From Amphiduros pacificus (lineage: Eukaryota; Annelida; Polychaeta; Phyllodocida; Hesionidae), in NCBI GenBank assembly GCA_949316495.1, contig OX439002.1, positions 52,603,531 to 52,667,530 on the forward strand: a stretch of 64,000 nt of DNA. The letters are read 5' to 3'. Position numbers and translations under genes: made by a program. The notes below the pieces were generated by a model, which was given only the letters and a program-made list of their open reading frames with translations, did not search any database and was not told the DNA's origin. Every line of letters begins with the position of its first letter. The stretch's first letter is position 1. Of this stretch, positions 49,957 through 61,539 are shown in pieces.

Positions 49957-50843
49957 TTGCCCCAACTATTGCCCCAACTAATGCCCCAACTAATGCCCAA
50001 ACTATTGCCCCAACTAATGCCCCAACTAATGCCCCAACTAATGCCCCAACTAATGCCCAAACTATTGCCCCAACTATTGCCCCAACTAATGCCCCAACTA
50101 ATGCCCAAACTATTGCCCCAACTAATGCCCCAACTAATGCCCAAACTAATGCCCCAACTAATGCCCAAACTATTGCCCCAACTAATGCCCCAACTAATGC
50201 CCCAACTAATGCCCCAACTAATGCCCAAACTATTGCCCCAACTATTGCCCCAACTAATGCCCCAACTAATGCCCAAACTATTGCCCATACTAATGCCCCA
50301 ACTAATGCCCCAACTAATGCCCCAACTAATGCCCAAACTAATGCCCAAACTATTGCCCCAACTAATGCCCAAACTAATGCCCCAACTAATGCCCAAACTA
50401 ATGCCCCAATTTTTGCCCCAACTATTGCCCCAACTAATGCCCCAACTAATGCCCAAACTAATGCCCCAACTATTGCCCCAACTATTGCCCCAACTAATGC
50501 CCCAACTAATGCCCAAACTAATGCCCCAACTAATGCCCCCCCCAACTAATGCCCCCCCCCAACTATTGCCCAAACTAATGCCCCAACTATTGCCCCAACT
50601 AATGCCCCAACTAATGCCCAAACTAATGCCCCAACTAATGCCCAAACTAATGCCCCAACTATTGCCCCAACTATTGCCCCAACTATTGCCCCAACTAATG
50701 CCCCAACTAATGCCCAAACTAATGCCCCAACTATTGCCCCAACTAATGCCCAAACTAATGCCCAAATTAATGCCCCAACTATTGCCCCAACTAATGCCCC
50801 AACTAATGCCCAAACTAATGCCCAAACTAATGCCCAAACTAAG
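49957..50843. repeat. Minisatellite, 12-bp unit, about 74 copies
   Basis: The unit is CCAACTAATGCC with CAAACTAATGCC and CCAACTATTGCC variants. Groups of the variants recur, so higher-order structure is likely. Several frames are open for the whole array because 12 is divisible by three; these are not genes. Two units near 50,535-50,560 carry expanded C runs. Confidence 0.97.
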
Positions 50844-51401
50844 CCTGTAGTGAGCTGCAATAAGCCCCCAATTGGGCCTATCGATATATTGTTGATACTT
50901 TAGCACGGTTGAACAGGATGTTTACCTTACATGTATAATGAAATGTGTTTCAAGGTATATTCTTGATCTATCTTTTCAAGAGCGGACAGATCACAGGGAT
51001 GCCTGCAGTTATAAAGGCCATATATTTTCTCATTATTCACACATAAACATAAGGGATCCACATGTTATCTTCTGACGTGTCATATCCAGCAATATCAGTG
51101 CATTATCAAATCACACACATTGATAGTCATCTGCAAACAGGTTAAGATCTTGATCTAAGACCAAACATGATCTCATATATGAGAGCAATATTATATCTTT
51201 CTTAACGATTTAAGGTTATAAAAGTGGAGGATGAGAGGTGGTGGGTTCAACTCCCACTGTCGGTAGTGTTACTTTCACACTCGCTAAAAGCCTCGATATG
51301 ACCATTGTTGCTGATAAGATCGTAGAACACAATTTACATTTACCGATTTAAAAAGATTAACTTTATAATTCTTCCACCTGTGTGGGTTAGTGATTACTCA
51401 C
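50844..51401. other. Intronic sequence just downstream of exon 1a
   Basis: Unique AT-rich DNA. At 51,241-51,257 there is a perfect tRNA T-arm lookalike, GTGGG-TTCAACT-CCCAC, without the rest of a tRNA; it may be a remnant of a tRNA-derived SINE. Confidence 0.4.
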
Positions 51402-51673
51402 TTTTTAATCTTTGAGTGTTTCTTTAAGACTTGGTGGAGATTGATCTTGGCGACGGGTTCAGCCGAGATTCCGTATCTTTCCCGCCTGCCCTTCCCAGCA
51501 GACGACACCTGTGAGATGGGCGTCTCTTGCAGCTGCGTCATCACCGAGTCACGTGTGTCCACCTTCCGGCGCAGTTCGACGATGATCTCTTCTTTCTCCC
51601 TGAGCAGCTTCTCCAGCTCAGAGATGCGAGCCTCCCTCATGCTCAGTAACTTCTTGAGTTCCTTGCTTCCCAT
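51402..51673 (-). CDS. PRKG1: PKG I alternative first exon 1a (alpha-like zipper)
   Basis: This exon encodes about 90 residues from MGSKELKK. Hydrophobic residues fall at exact heptad spacing (L10, I17, L24, I31, V38, M45), giving the N-terminal dimerisation coiled coil, which resembles human I-alpha (compare REARISELEKLLREKEEII). A basic autoinhibitory stretch follows, GRRERYGISAEP, then a linker ending HSKIKK. The donor is GTGAGT after AA, phase 2, so the junction with exon 2 reads K-SKDLIKEA. The start chosen is the first in-frame ATG (51,673); the open frame continues upstream without another ATG that I trust. This is the most distal promoter of the gene. The residue aligned with human I-alpha Cys42 is Arg. 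Confidence 0.9.
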
Positions 51674-51900
51674 ACTCAGGCCGAGAGCTGTAGTCCCACT
51701 AAGTACGGTCCACCTAACCTTCGATGTCCTCAAACATGTCAATATGGAGGACACGCTTTTGTGAAATCAGATTGACTAAACACAGCAGAACAGAACACAC
51801 TCAGTCCTTTTGAGTTTCGCTGAGCACTGTTGATCGCACAGAGGTGGGATCTTTATAACAGGAGAGGTTATAACAATATCTTGCTGGAAGTGGCGCATAG
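51674..51900 (-). promoter_or_regulatory. Putative TATA promoter and 5' UTR of exon 1a
   Basis: On the minus strand TATAAAG occurs at 51,851-51,857, followed about 25-30 nt later by an initiator-like TCAACAG near 51,825. This predicts a 5' UTR of roughly 150 nt before the ATG at 51,673. The assignment is inferred from sequence only; no transcript evidence is available. Confidence 0.4.
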
Positions 51901-54900
51901 ATTAACGCTGTGTAAAGAAAGAAAAGTTCAAGATTCCAAAGTCTATTTGCAAGTTTGCTTTGGAGATAACATTCACCTTGTCATCGCCCATGAAGTATGT
52001 TGATAGGACAGTTACTTGAAGCATTAAGATAGCGATCTCACCCAAGAAAAGGTTCAAGATGACAATAAGAAGGGCTGGGTTCTGATTAACGTGATAATAC
52101 CAGATGACATGTGAGTGTGTGCACGTGAAAGAGATACATAGACATAGTTTTAATTAAAATATAGGGTAATGGCCCAAGAGTTGTGTTGACATTCCTTGTT
52201 TGTAATGTATGTGAGCATTTCAAAGAAATGCTGCAAATGGTGTAAATGCATGTGCAAACTAATTTACTGCTTGCAATGTATTTTTCAATCTTTAAGAAGT
52301 GTGAAAAATATCTAATCCTCAAAGGAAATAAGAGCATTCATGTACCGACAATACTCAATCTCATTCATGAATATCTAAGAAATCCAAACTGAAGTTTCAG
52401 AAGAAAATATCTCGTTTCACATACAGAAAGAATGAGAGAAAATCGCTCCCCTAGCTGTATAGTCAGCACAACTAAAAATTAAGTTGATCAAAATGATCAT
52501 AAACAAGCAATTGCTGGTCTATAATTATTGATTGAAAAATTTGCCTAACTGATTAGCATGAACGGTAGACGATAGGTGTACCCGAAAACATAAATTTAAA
52601 ATGCGAATAGAACCTTTTCATGCAGACTCGATCATTGCGATAAAGTCAGAGGTCTATAATGTTTTTACAAAAATAAATGTATTGTCATTCAGAAACATAA
52701 ACATACTCTTGAATGTTAAATTACTCTGCTTATTCCCAAGTAGACTATACTATCGAAATAGTTCTCAACAAACCTAAAAAACAGCCTAACAATTTTCCAG
52801 GATAGTGTCCGAAAATGAGAACAACTGTACTAAATCAGTGAAAACGTTCTGAATTCCTGGTTTCACAGTCATTCATGTTCATTTTTGAGATGATGCTGAA
52901 TGTTGGATATTTGGAAGACATTTAACCTGACTCCATGCTAATGTATTCAGCACAATCGGATTAAACACAAAAAATGACATTCACAGGTGGACGAGGACAT
53001 GGTCTTGGTAAAGTAAACCCACCATATCAATGCGTCACAATAATCAGAAGGAGTGTTCTAGAACCACACAAGAGATCTTCTACAAAGCAATAACATGTTA
53101 CCTGGTGACTATCTACTTAACCCTTTAAGTTTAATATAGGTTTACAGGTGTTATTATGAACTTATTATAAGAGGACCGGAATATATGTTTACCAATAATC
53201 ATTACTATTATTTGTGTTATCATTACTGAATAATTGGGAATTATAAAAATGGATATCACTGAATAATAGTTTCATTAAAGTGAAAACAAATTCAGTTAAA
53301 TTATGATTTTGTTTGACAGATGAAAAATGATAAAAATCAAGTAATTGTGATTATTACAAAAAAAAAGTTTTGTTGTTTTTATTAGTCAATTTGTTAAGTC
53401 CACAATATATGTCCTGGGGTTAAGATTGATGCAAACAAGATTTGAAAATATACATCATATTAAGAAGAATACACACTTTGTCATGGTGTCATTAACTAAG
53501 AATGCTTAAGCCACAAAACATATTCTTAAACTTATAAATATGATTCAAATTTGCATTTCGACTGTAATTATTTCTGGTGACTCACTTTTCACCCCAAAAA
53601 GTTGCTGAGAGATTTTTAGATGAATATTCTCCATTACTATAAACTCGAAACCCTGGCAATGTTGTCTCAGATAGGATAACCCTCAGATAGTTATCTTGTT
53701 ATTTATAAAAAAAACAGAGTTTAACACAAAAGCTGACAACACTGTGCTGACTGGTACATGTTATCTGACCAGGGCTGCCTCCTGCACTGTTCATGCTCTC
53801 CCAGGTGCCTCTGATTAAAATGCTAGCCTTCATGCGTAGTGTGTGGGGTAATAACGGTAATAATAACTGGGAGACATATAAGACTTTCCAGTGGAATGTC
53901 TGGAGATATGGTGTTAATGTTTTAAGGTGGCAACCTGCCATGCACGAGTGATTGTCATCAGTGTCAATGGGAAGACATCTCCAAGCTTATCTGTTTCAAC
54001 TTGGTTATGATACTTGGTGTTAAGTGGTGGGTTTTTGCTACTATATGTATTTCTTTTGTTCTTTGTGTTTGTTTATTTTATTTTCTTTTGTGCATGAGGA
54101 TGATAGCTTGTGATTTTGACAACAACAGCAAGGGCATTTTACCAGCTTGCATTCCCACCAGGGGCCCTCCTAATGAGTACAAATGTCCCGTACTGCAAAA
54201 TATTATGTCCTTAAATTTCAAGTTGGGATAAAGTTAAATTCTTACTATGGATTATTCTTTGGATGACATTAAATAAAGAAAATATAAAGACTTCATATAG
54301 GTCGCCAGCTGCAAAAACTGAGTCGAACCCATTTTAACTACCGTTATAACGGGTTCAATTTAAATAATAAATATTTAAGACTAGCTGGTTAAGTTTACTT
54401 TTTCTGTGCTAAATTAACAAATAACATTACTTTGAACACATTTAAGCCAAACAAACATAAGTCTGCCCCAGTCTCTCCAATGTACAGTGTACATTACATC
54501 AATAGCAAGAAGGGATCATGAAGCAGAACTCTTAGCTCTGAAGAAGAAACACGGGAAATGTGTGGTCCTCCTATTATATTCTCCATGTGGAACATTAATT
54601 CCAACCAAACAGTTCAATGTAGTATAATATAATATATACTGGTATAACTGTCGAGTAGAGGTATGACTATGAAGGAGGGCAATGGAGTGAATACGACTGG
54701 AGATGGACCTTCCTGACACCCAAGTGAAAAATTATCATGTAGCAATGAATAGGTTTTTGGCTATCTTATGGTGTACTTTCGGATAATTTAAATTTCATAG
54801 TTACTTCCCTGCAATCCCTTGAGTCCATATGAAAATTATCTATAGATAGAATTGTTTTTCACAAAAGCAACAAGCTTTTTTGTTCGAATATCAAAATTAT

Positions 54901-56296
54901 GTTGGTAAAAGAGTTTCATCAATGTGAAATCACCTTGCTGGGCAAATGCTATCTGAATGGAATGGACGCATATATTGGCAGATTTGAAAATAATATCAAA
55001 AGAAAGATGTTTTCCCAATTTAATAAATGATACATTGTATATGCCTGCCAATGGAAGCGTTGGTGGTATAAACTAAATGTGAACATTGTGCTAGTTGACA
55101 GAATTGTGTGATATTTCAGGTAAATCAATGCATTTTATTGAGCTCTTTGCAGGTTGGGTGGGTGGTGTGGTAATCTCTGACATCTCGGACGTTGCTAAAA
55201 TGTTGTAGAATTGTTTACACTTGAAATAAAATTTATATCCTCATAATCAGTGGAGAAAGTAGAACATTTCACTCGCGATATGTTTTGGTCTAAATACTGT
55301 CTATGTTGAGTCAAAATTGTCACAAAGTTGAATAACGTCAGATTCTTCAAGTTTTCGGCTGAAATGGTCTCATAAGACACACACGGTAACGCACATTGCA
55401 CCTTTGATCTTATGGCGTCACAACTCCATTCATTATAATCCAAGATACTACAGAGAGGTTTTGCATTGTGCATATGTCCATCTCACCCAACCTAGTAACT
55501 TCAGTATTTTCCAAAGATATTTGCGTATTGAAATATAAGACACTTGTATTTGGAAAGTTGTTTATTATAATAATTTTATTCAGTGTTAAGGTTTTCATCA
55601 AGGGACTGTATCTGGATTTGAATGATTTAAGTAACTATAAACTATGGTAAGTCAGCAGAAATGACACAGATCATTCAAATCAAGACCACAAGACACAAGT
55701 CAATCCACTTCAATGATATTGTAAGATAAATCCAGATCTGCAATATAAAAAACCACATACTACTAGATATTAAACCAATATGGACATATCATTGTATTGG
55801 TATTGTAAGAACTAAGTAGTCTTATGGTCATAATGTTGTCCATCTGTTTGTCCATTCAAATCAAAAAGGCTTTATCACTTTAAAAATGTAATGGATGCAG
55901 CGTTGAACCCCTAAATCATATAAAACAGACATTTTGCGATGCTCTAACTTTGATATAACATGGAAGTCATATCTACTACATTCTTCTTAAGGTCAAAGGT
56001 AATCTAAGAAGACTGCCATAATATTGACCAGTTGCAATTTGACAACTCCAAATACAATAAGAAATAAGTTTCAAAACAAAATGCTGCCAAAAATATGAAA
56101 GTCATATCTATATCACTGGCCTTATTCTAAGTGGCCAAATGTATTCAAAGACAACCGATGAGGTCATTACTTCATGCAGTTGCTGTAACCAGCTAGATGC
56201 TGTAATCCAACAAATAGACTCCAGTTCTTCCCGTGACAATACCTCACACCTCATCGGATGCCTCAGGATGTGATTTAAGATGAATATGCAAATTTT
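51901..56296. other. Intergenic region between PKG I and the NWD-like gene
   Basis: About 4.4 kb of AT-rich, almost repeat-free DNA between the 3' end of the NWD-like gene and the 1a promoter. A 14-bp imperfect hairpin (GAACCC and GGGTTC arms) lies at 54,334-54,365. Open frames here (for example 55,195-55,473 minus) show no recognisable domain. The 3' UTR of the NWD-like gene must lie in its right part; the nearest minus-strand AATAAA signals I see are at about 55,557-55,581. Confidence 0.5.
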
Positions 56297-56458
56297 CTAC
56301 GTACCTACTCCTGGAAAGAGAGATTTCTTTTTATCTTCTGGGTTTTGGGATTGTTGGTGTTTTGGAATACCCTGACCACACAATGTGAGTTTCACAACAC
56401 CTCCTGGGCTGTCTATCATTATAGACCTGTCATCGTGAACCAGTGCTATGTCTGTTAC
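56297..56458 (-). CDS. NWD-like gene probable last exon
   Basis: The acceptor is TCAATTTCAG, phase 0. It encodes VTDIALVHDDRSIMIDSP, GGVVKLTLCGQG and a polar tail ending SLFPGVGT before a TAG stop (56,297-56,299). This is the closing strand of a WD blade plus a short tail, so a C-terminus here is reasonable. However TAG-GTACGT just before the stop is itself a usable donor (phase 1), so the gene might continue left. Confidence 0.7.
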   Translation of the reverse strand, partial: VTDIALVHDDRSIMIDSPGGVVKLTLCGQGIPKHQQSQNPEDKKKSLFPGVGT

Positions 56459-57143
56459 CTGAAATTGAAAAAGTATTGAAAAACAAGGAAACAAATATTT
56501 TGCAATCCATCTTTAGTTTTTTTTATTCTTTCCCTTTCCTGTCATCAATGATTAAAGCTTCAGTGTACCGTCAGTAAGGACCCAAATCTATTGTCGTGAA
56601 TGGCCGTGTCTAAGTCTCTCGTATACGCTTCTATAATGTGAGCCATCATAAACGCTAAAAATGGATCTAGATATAAAACAAAGACTATAATAAACTTAGA
56701 GCCATGCTGATCATTGCTTTTTTGTAATGTTTTCTGGAAATTGTTTTTTAAATGATCAGTCAAATCCTTTCCCAGAGCAGACTTGAGCAGATGCTAATTT
56801 TGACCAATTAAAATCCATGTTACATAATCAATTTGGCTCAAATTTAATATTTGTAATGCTATTCAAAATGGCAGCCCCCTTGACAACTCAGTGATGGCTA
56901 TTAGATTTTTGAAAACAATACAACAAATTGAAAAAAATCTGAGCCTCATGGAAAATAGATAGAATTGGTCCCCTGAAAATATTTCAGAGAAGATCAAAGT
57001 TGACAGACGGAAAGACAGAACCCCTTCCCCATCACTATATACTTGCAGTTATTGTTATCGTGTGGCTTTCATAATGGATTCCACGAAATTGTATTGTACA
57101 CATATTTGGGCAGTGCTACAGAATATGATGTTTCTTGACCCAC
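56459..57143. other. NWD-like intron
   Basis: AT-rich intron of about 690 bp with no recognised feature. Confidence 0.65.
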
Positions 57144-57316
57144 TTCTTTGTCTGGAGTAAAGCTGCCCAGTAGTTTGAGCGTGCTGCCATCTATCGCCCA
57201 GAAACGCAGTGTTTTTTCCTTCGGTTGTGAACACCACGTGACCATCCTGTCTCCTGCCCCATTGAGTCTCGTTAGACGTGCATAGCTCCCAGCATCCTCC
57301 TCGCAAACTATATAAC
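57144..57316 (-). CDS. NWD-like gene exon (WD40)
   Basis: The acceptor is TTCCAAACAG, phase 1 in. It encodes GYIVCEEDAGSYARLTRL, KEKTLRFWAIDGSTLKLL and GSFTPDKE. Donor GTGGGT (57,138-57,143) in phase 0 joins to VTDIALVHDD and completes a WD blade. If it were not used, the frame would run on to a stop at about 57,069. Confidence 0.85.
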
Positions 57317-57694
57317 CTGTTTGGAATAAAAGAAAAAAATACACTTGAAGATCCATGTAGATTATATTACAAAAAAAGGTTTGACTTGTATAGAATATAT
57401 GAAAACCATATGATGAACAATATGGATTTTATCAAAATCACTGTCCATCCTTCCCTGCAAGACATCAAAGTATGAATTGGTGATTTTACGACCCTTTCCT
57501 CCACTTATATAACCAAGTAAGGCACAGATCAAATGATCTACTAATTGTGCCAGTGGGGCCATCAAGCGCTGTGTATGTCGTTTGCTAGATGTCAAGGGGT
57601 AAAATGTGAGACAAAAAAAAACTTTGTCTATTGCCTGATACCGGATGCAGTGTCTATTTTCTGTCATAAAATACAATGTGAACAATGACTATTT

Positions 57695-58325
57695 GGACTC
57701 TCTATGTCACTGGGTGCAATGTGGGACATAGCCCATGTCTTCTATCTATTCTCTGTCACTGGGTGCAATGCTAGACGCAGACTCTATGTCCTCAATCTAT
57801 TCTCTGTCACTGGGTGCAATGTTAGATGCAGACTCTATGTCCTCAATCTATTCTCTGTCACTGGGTGCAATATTAGATGTAGACTCTATGTCCTCAATCT
57901 ATTCTCTGTCACTGGGTGCAATATTAGATGCAGACTCTATGTCCTCAATCTATTCTCTGTCACTGGGTGCAATGCTAGACGCAGACTCTATGTCCTCAAT
58001 CTATTCTCTGTCACTGGGTGCAATATTAGATGCAGACTCTATGTCCTCAATCTATTCTCTGTCACTGGGTGCAATATTAGATGCAGACTCTATGTCCTCA
58101 ATCTATTCTCTGTCACTGGGTGCAATGTTAGACGCAGACTCTATGTCCTCAATCTATTCTCTGTCACTGGGTGCAATGTTAGACGTAGACTCTATGTCCT
58201 CAATCTATTCTCTGTCACTGGGTGCAATGTTAGACGCAGGCTCTATGTCCTCAATCTATTCTCTGTCACTGGGTGCAATATTAGACATATACTCTATGTC
58301 AATCTATTCTCCGCCACTTGGTGCT
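57695..58325. repeat. Minisatellite, 51-bp unit, about 12 copies
   Basis: The core is CAATCTATTCTCTGTCACTG plus GGTGCAATGTTAGA and CGCAGACTCTATGTC at exactly 51-bp spacing (57,793, 57,844). It sits in the NWD-like intron between exons 58,422 and 57,316. The frame stays open because 51 is divisible by three; not coding. Confidence 0.96.
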
Positions 58326-58421
58326 TGTTGCAATATTAGGTTATCATATATTAAGAATTTTTTTATCTCGACAAGACTATCGAATAAATTCACACAAATT
58401 GCGTAAATTTGGCAATTTTAC

Positions 58422-58556
58422 CTTTTCCATGTTCACTGATGTGGACGGCTTGAAGAATGTGCCTTTTGAACATCCTGATGATAGGGACCGGAAGTTTGCC
58501 ACCAGATGGCACTGCCTTAGAATCCTCATACTCCGAAACATAACCACAAAACTTCC
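58422..58556 (-). CDS. NWD-like gene exon (WD40)
   Basis: This is 44 full codons, phase 1 in and out, acceptor ATTCATGAAG, donor GTAAAA. The product reads KFCGYVSEYEDSKAVPSGG, KLPVPIIRMFKRHIL and QAVHISEHGKG. The frame is open throughout, richer in GC than the flanks, and both phases fit the neighbouring exons. The acceptor has a poor polypyrimidine tract, so the exact left codon is less certain. Confidence 0.75.
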
Positions 58557-58805
58557 CTTCATGAATATAAAGAGTAGAAGCACAGTGAGTTACTTAGTAT
58601 CAGTTAGGACTTGAGTAGAGTCTGTTAGCGAATAAAATTCATATTGTATCAAATAATGTACCCCGATATTTAGTAGGTCAATTAAAATAATTTTGAGATA
58701 AGGGATTGCCTGAGTAACAGTGATCTTACGCAAAATTTCAATTCTACCGCCGATCTCATTATCCTAATTGCAATGATCGATTCCTACCTTGCAAAAGTGT
58801 TTTAC

Positions 58806-59061
58806 CTTTCTCCAGATTGATCAAGCCACAGCTTGTATTTTTCTCTGTATGTGACTCCCATACGGCTTGCTGCAGATCACGTGTGATGATCATGTGACTT
58901 CCATCAGGGGTCAGAGTGAAGTTGACCTCCGTCTCAGCCTTCAGCCTGCCCAAATGCTTGTAAGGGTTGAAGGAGAGTGTGAGCGTCTGATTGGTCACAT
59001 TCCACACGTAGATCATGTTATCATCCATCATGGCCCCCGCCACATCACCAGCAGGGGTCAC
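58806..59061 (-). CDS. NWD-like gene exon (WD40)
   Basis: The acceptor is CGTTTCAG, phase 0. It encodes VTPAGDVAGAMMDDNMIYVW, NVTNQTLTLSFNPYKHLG and FTLTPDGSHMIITRDL. Two phase-1 donors lie 18 nt apart: GTAAAA (exon end 58,806, ending INLEKG) and GTAGGA (exon end 58,788, adding KTLLQG). I favour the first because the next junction also uses a GTAAAA donor and the protein then reads smoothly. Confidence 0.85.
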
Positions 59062-59522
59062 CTGAAACGAAGACGTCCTCATTTTGATCACTATTCTTAA
59101 TATGATTCTGAGCAATGCTGAGGACGTGAATGTTCTGGTCACACCAGAATTACGTCACCCCTACGTTCACTGTGCTTTGAACATTTGATAAAACACAGTG
59201 GAATCACATGATGTGTGACTGACACTTTGTTTTTACAAACTCAAAAGATTGTTTGTATAACGCATGCGCGATCCTCCCACAGTATTTCCGTCGTATCCAA
59301 AGCCTTCCTTTGGCACTGGATTTTGTCAAGGCACAGTTGACGAGCAGACGTAATTAGGGTATTAGATATCACCCGACCACCACATCAGTGCCTTACTATG
59401 AAGGTAAGGGCAATAAATGCTTCAGGTCTTTCTACCATTTCATTACATTTTATTTTAGTCAATAATCAAGAAAATCAATTTTACAGACATGTTCACTATA
59501 TAAGTATATAGGGTACTGAGAC
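59062..59522. other. NWD-like intron
   Basis: Unique sequence of about 460 bp, somewhat CpG-richer near 59,250-59,350. No recognised feature. Confidence 0.65.
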
Positions 59523-59674
59523 CTGTAGCTGTGAGACGAGGGCCTGTTGACTGAGGCTTGATGCCAAGTATTTGTCCATGGATTTGTCTGACGGTAGGAG
59601 ATGGCCATTCATCTGTCCTGTCTCTATACTGTACAGCTGCAGGAAGCGGGAATTCTCAGACTCTGTAAGCACCT
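59523..59674 (-). CDS. NWD-like gene exon (WD40)
   Basis: The acceptor is GTTGGCAG and the donor GTCTCA after CTACAG (weak beyond GT, but phase and protein fit). It encodes EVLTESENSRFLQLYSIETG and ends LVSQLQ, joined to VTPAGDVAGAMM. Confidence 0.85.
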
Positions 59675-59807
59675 CTGCCAACACATAAAAACTCACACCA
59701 TAATTATATGAAAACTGTTTCTTCAAGCATAATGATAAAACAGGACATTACTGATTTCAGCTATTCAATTTGAAATGTATTTATGTTGAAATAAATGATT
59801 GATTTAC

Positions 59808-61036
59808 CTTTTCTTTTTGGCAAATATATGACATAAGGTTTGGGTCGCTTTGTTAATTCCCCCTGAAAGACCTTGATGACTTTCCAGGAGACTAGGTCAA
59901 GAAGTTTAAAGGTTCTCTTCTCAGAAATAAGCAATGTGTTGTCATCTATCAGCTCCCATACACATACCGTGCTATCCTTTGTCTGAGGGAAGAACATTCT
60001 GCGAACGCAAGACACATGAGCTGTCTCCCAGATACTGAAACAATAACTCCTATTTTCCGTGATGTCACTGTGACTCACCCCTAAATATCTTTTGTCTTGA
60101 AATAAATAGAATTTGCTCAAAACCCGTGACAAGTCCAGGTTGGAGTTTGGGATATCTTTGGTCCAGTAATTTTCTGTAGTTTTTGTGGTGAGGAGGTCTC
60201 TGGTATTCACAACCTCATCAGTGTCAAGGTCATCACCCACAATCTCCTCCATCATACGCAGGAAGGTAGCTTCGTTCTGATTGGCTGCCTGCTGAGACTC
60301 GACCTTGACCTTCCCCGTCAACATGGACATGTCCTGTTTGAATGGTTCCATAGTTTTGTCCCATATCCGTAAAATACTGTCCTCGCCCACCGTTATCACA
60401 AACTTGTTATCAATACCCACGACCTTCCTGACCTTGCAAGGGTGAGGCAGCATAGACTTTGAGGAGTTCTGTCGAAGGTCATAAGCACCCACCATATTCT
60501 TGTTGGCATGATAGAACCAATCACATCCAGGTGGGAAAAAGAAAGCTTTCATCTTGAATCTGCCTTGGCTTTGAATAACCTTGATAGGAATACCTTTCTC
60601 AAAGTGATAAAGATGAATGTCCTGATTGGCACTATTACACAAAACCACAACAGTGCCATCTGCAGTCAATACAAGGGCACTTATATGATGGTGGTCACTG
60701 GAGGGCAAGTCTGGCTCCTCTGAGAGTTTGTTATATTCGTAAGGATCAAATACCTTTATACAATGTCTGAACTTATGGTCAGATATAGATCGGACATGAT
60801 ATCCATTTCCTTTGTGGGCTGCATATATTACATACTCATCCTTACCCACCAGGTGGCGGTACTCAATACCTGCCCCCTGGTGAAATGTACTCCAGTCTTC
60901 TATGTCATTTTTAAATGACGTTTCTCGCTTCCCTTGTTCAATATTATATATGTCTATTTCCTGGTTCCTCATGGCAACCAAATATTCTTGCTGATTGGCC
61001 CTGTGACATATGGCGATTGGCATGCACATTTCCACA
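59808..61036 (-). CDS. NWD-like gene large WD40 exon
   Basis: The acceptor is TGATTTCAG and the donor GTAAAT, phase 2 in and 1 out, 409 full codons. WD-like blades include ISALVLTADGTVVVLC, KVRKVVGIDNKFVITV and EDSILRIWD, separated by a charged loop (about residues 250-310 of the exon product, KVKVESQQAANQNE and following). It is unusually long for this gene, in which the other exons are 135-280 nt. Confidence 0.93.
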
Positions 61037-61150
61037 CTGAAATCAGACCACACAAAATTCACTGAACAATAATGTTTATATATTAATTTATAATAAATCA
61101 TAAAAGATATGCGATACTATTAAATAAGATAATACGTTGAATAAACTGAC

Positions 61151-61358
61151 TGGTCTTTTCCCCTAGGACCTCTGATCTCATGTATGATGGTGCCGATGTC
61201 CACGTCGACGATGTAGAGCAGCTTGGCCCAGCAGGACACCGCCAGCCACTCTGTGCCGTGGCAGAACTTGACAAAGCCGACATTCTCCGGGAACTCAACT
61301 GACTGCAGCATCTCTCCCGTCTCGATGTCCCAGATCTTAGCCGTATTGTCATAGGATC
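61151..61358 (-). CDS. NWD-like gene exon (WD40 blade)
   Basis: The acceptor is ATATTTCAG, phase 1. It encodes SYDNTAKIWDIETGEML, FVKFCHGTEWLAVSCW and IIHEIRGPRGKD. I chose donor GTCAGT (61,145-61,150, phase 2). A second in-phase donor, GTATTA (61,130-61,135), would add five residues and cannot be excluded. Confidence 0.88.
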
Positions 61359-61539
61359 CTGAAATATATATATATATGGCATTTCAGGAGTCTAGTTATT
61401 TGCAGGAGAGATAAGATTGAAAGGGATGGTCCCAGGGCCAATAAATTGTGGCATGAGTTTGTGTATTTGTCAGCAGATAAAATAAATAAGTCAACATTCT
61501 GTCAACCTGCCAGTCGCAATGCTGTCACTGTCCTGATCA

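Noticed and set aside
49924-50906. Open frames of over 300 codons on both strands
   Set aside because: They are produced by the 12-bp tandem array (LPQLMP-type and GISWGN-type translations), open on both strands at once, with no start context or domain.
51238-51300. tRNA gene
   Set aside because: Only a perfect T-arm (GTGGG-TTCAACT-CCCAC) is present. No A box, anticodon arm or acceptor stem can be formed around it; at most a SINE remnant.
54001-54231. Plus-strand frame with a hydrophobic start, possibly a small membrane protein
   Set aside because: The frame continues into low-complexity AT-rich sequence without domain or splice context; the hydrophobic run is what T-rich DNA gives by chance.
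55195-55473. Minus-strand 92-codon frame as an extra NWD exon or small gene
   Set aside because: No similarity to WD repeats, no good splice sites in phase, AT-rich composition like its surroundings.
57704-58406. Two overlapping open frames of over 210 codons
   Set aside because: Translations of the 51-bp intronic array (SIYSLSLGA-type repeats). They lie in an intron of the NWD-like gene and are antisense to it.
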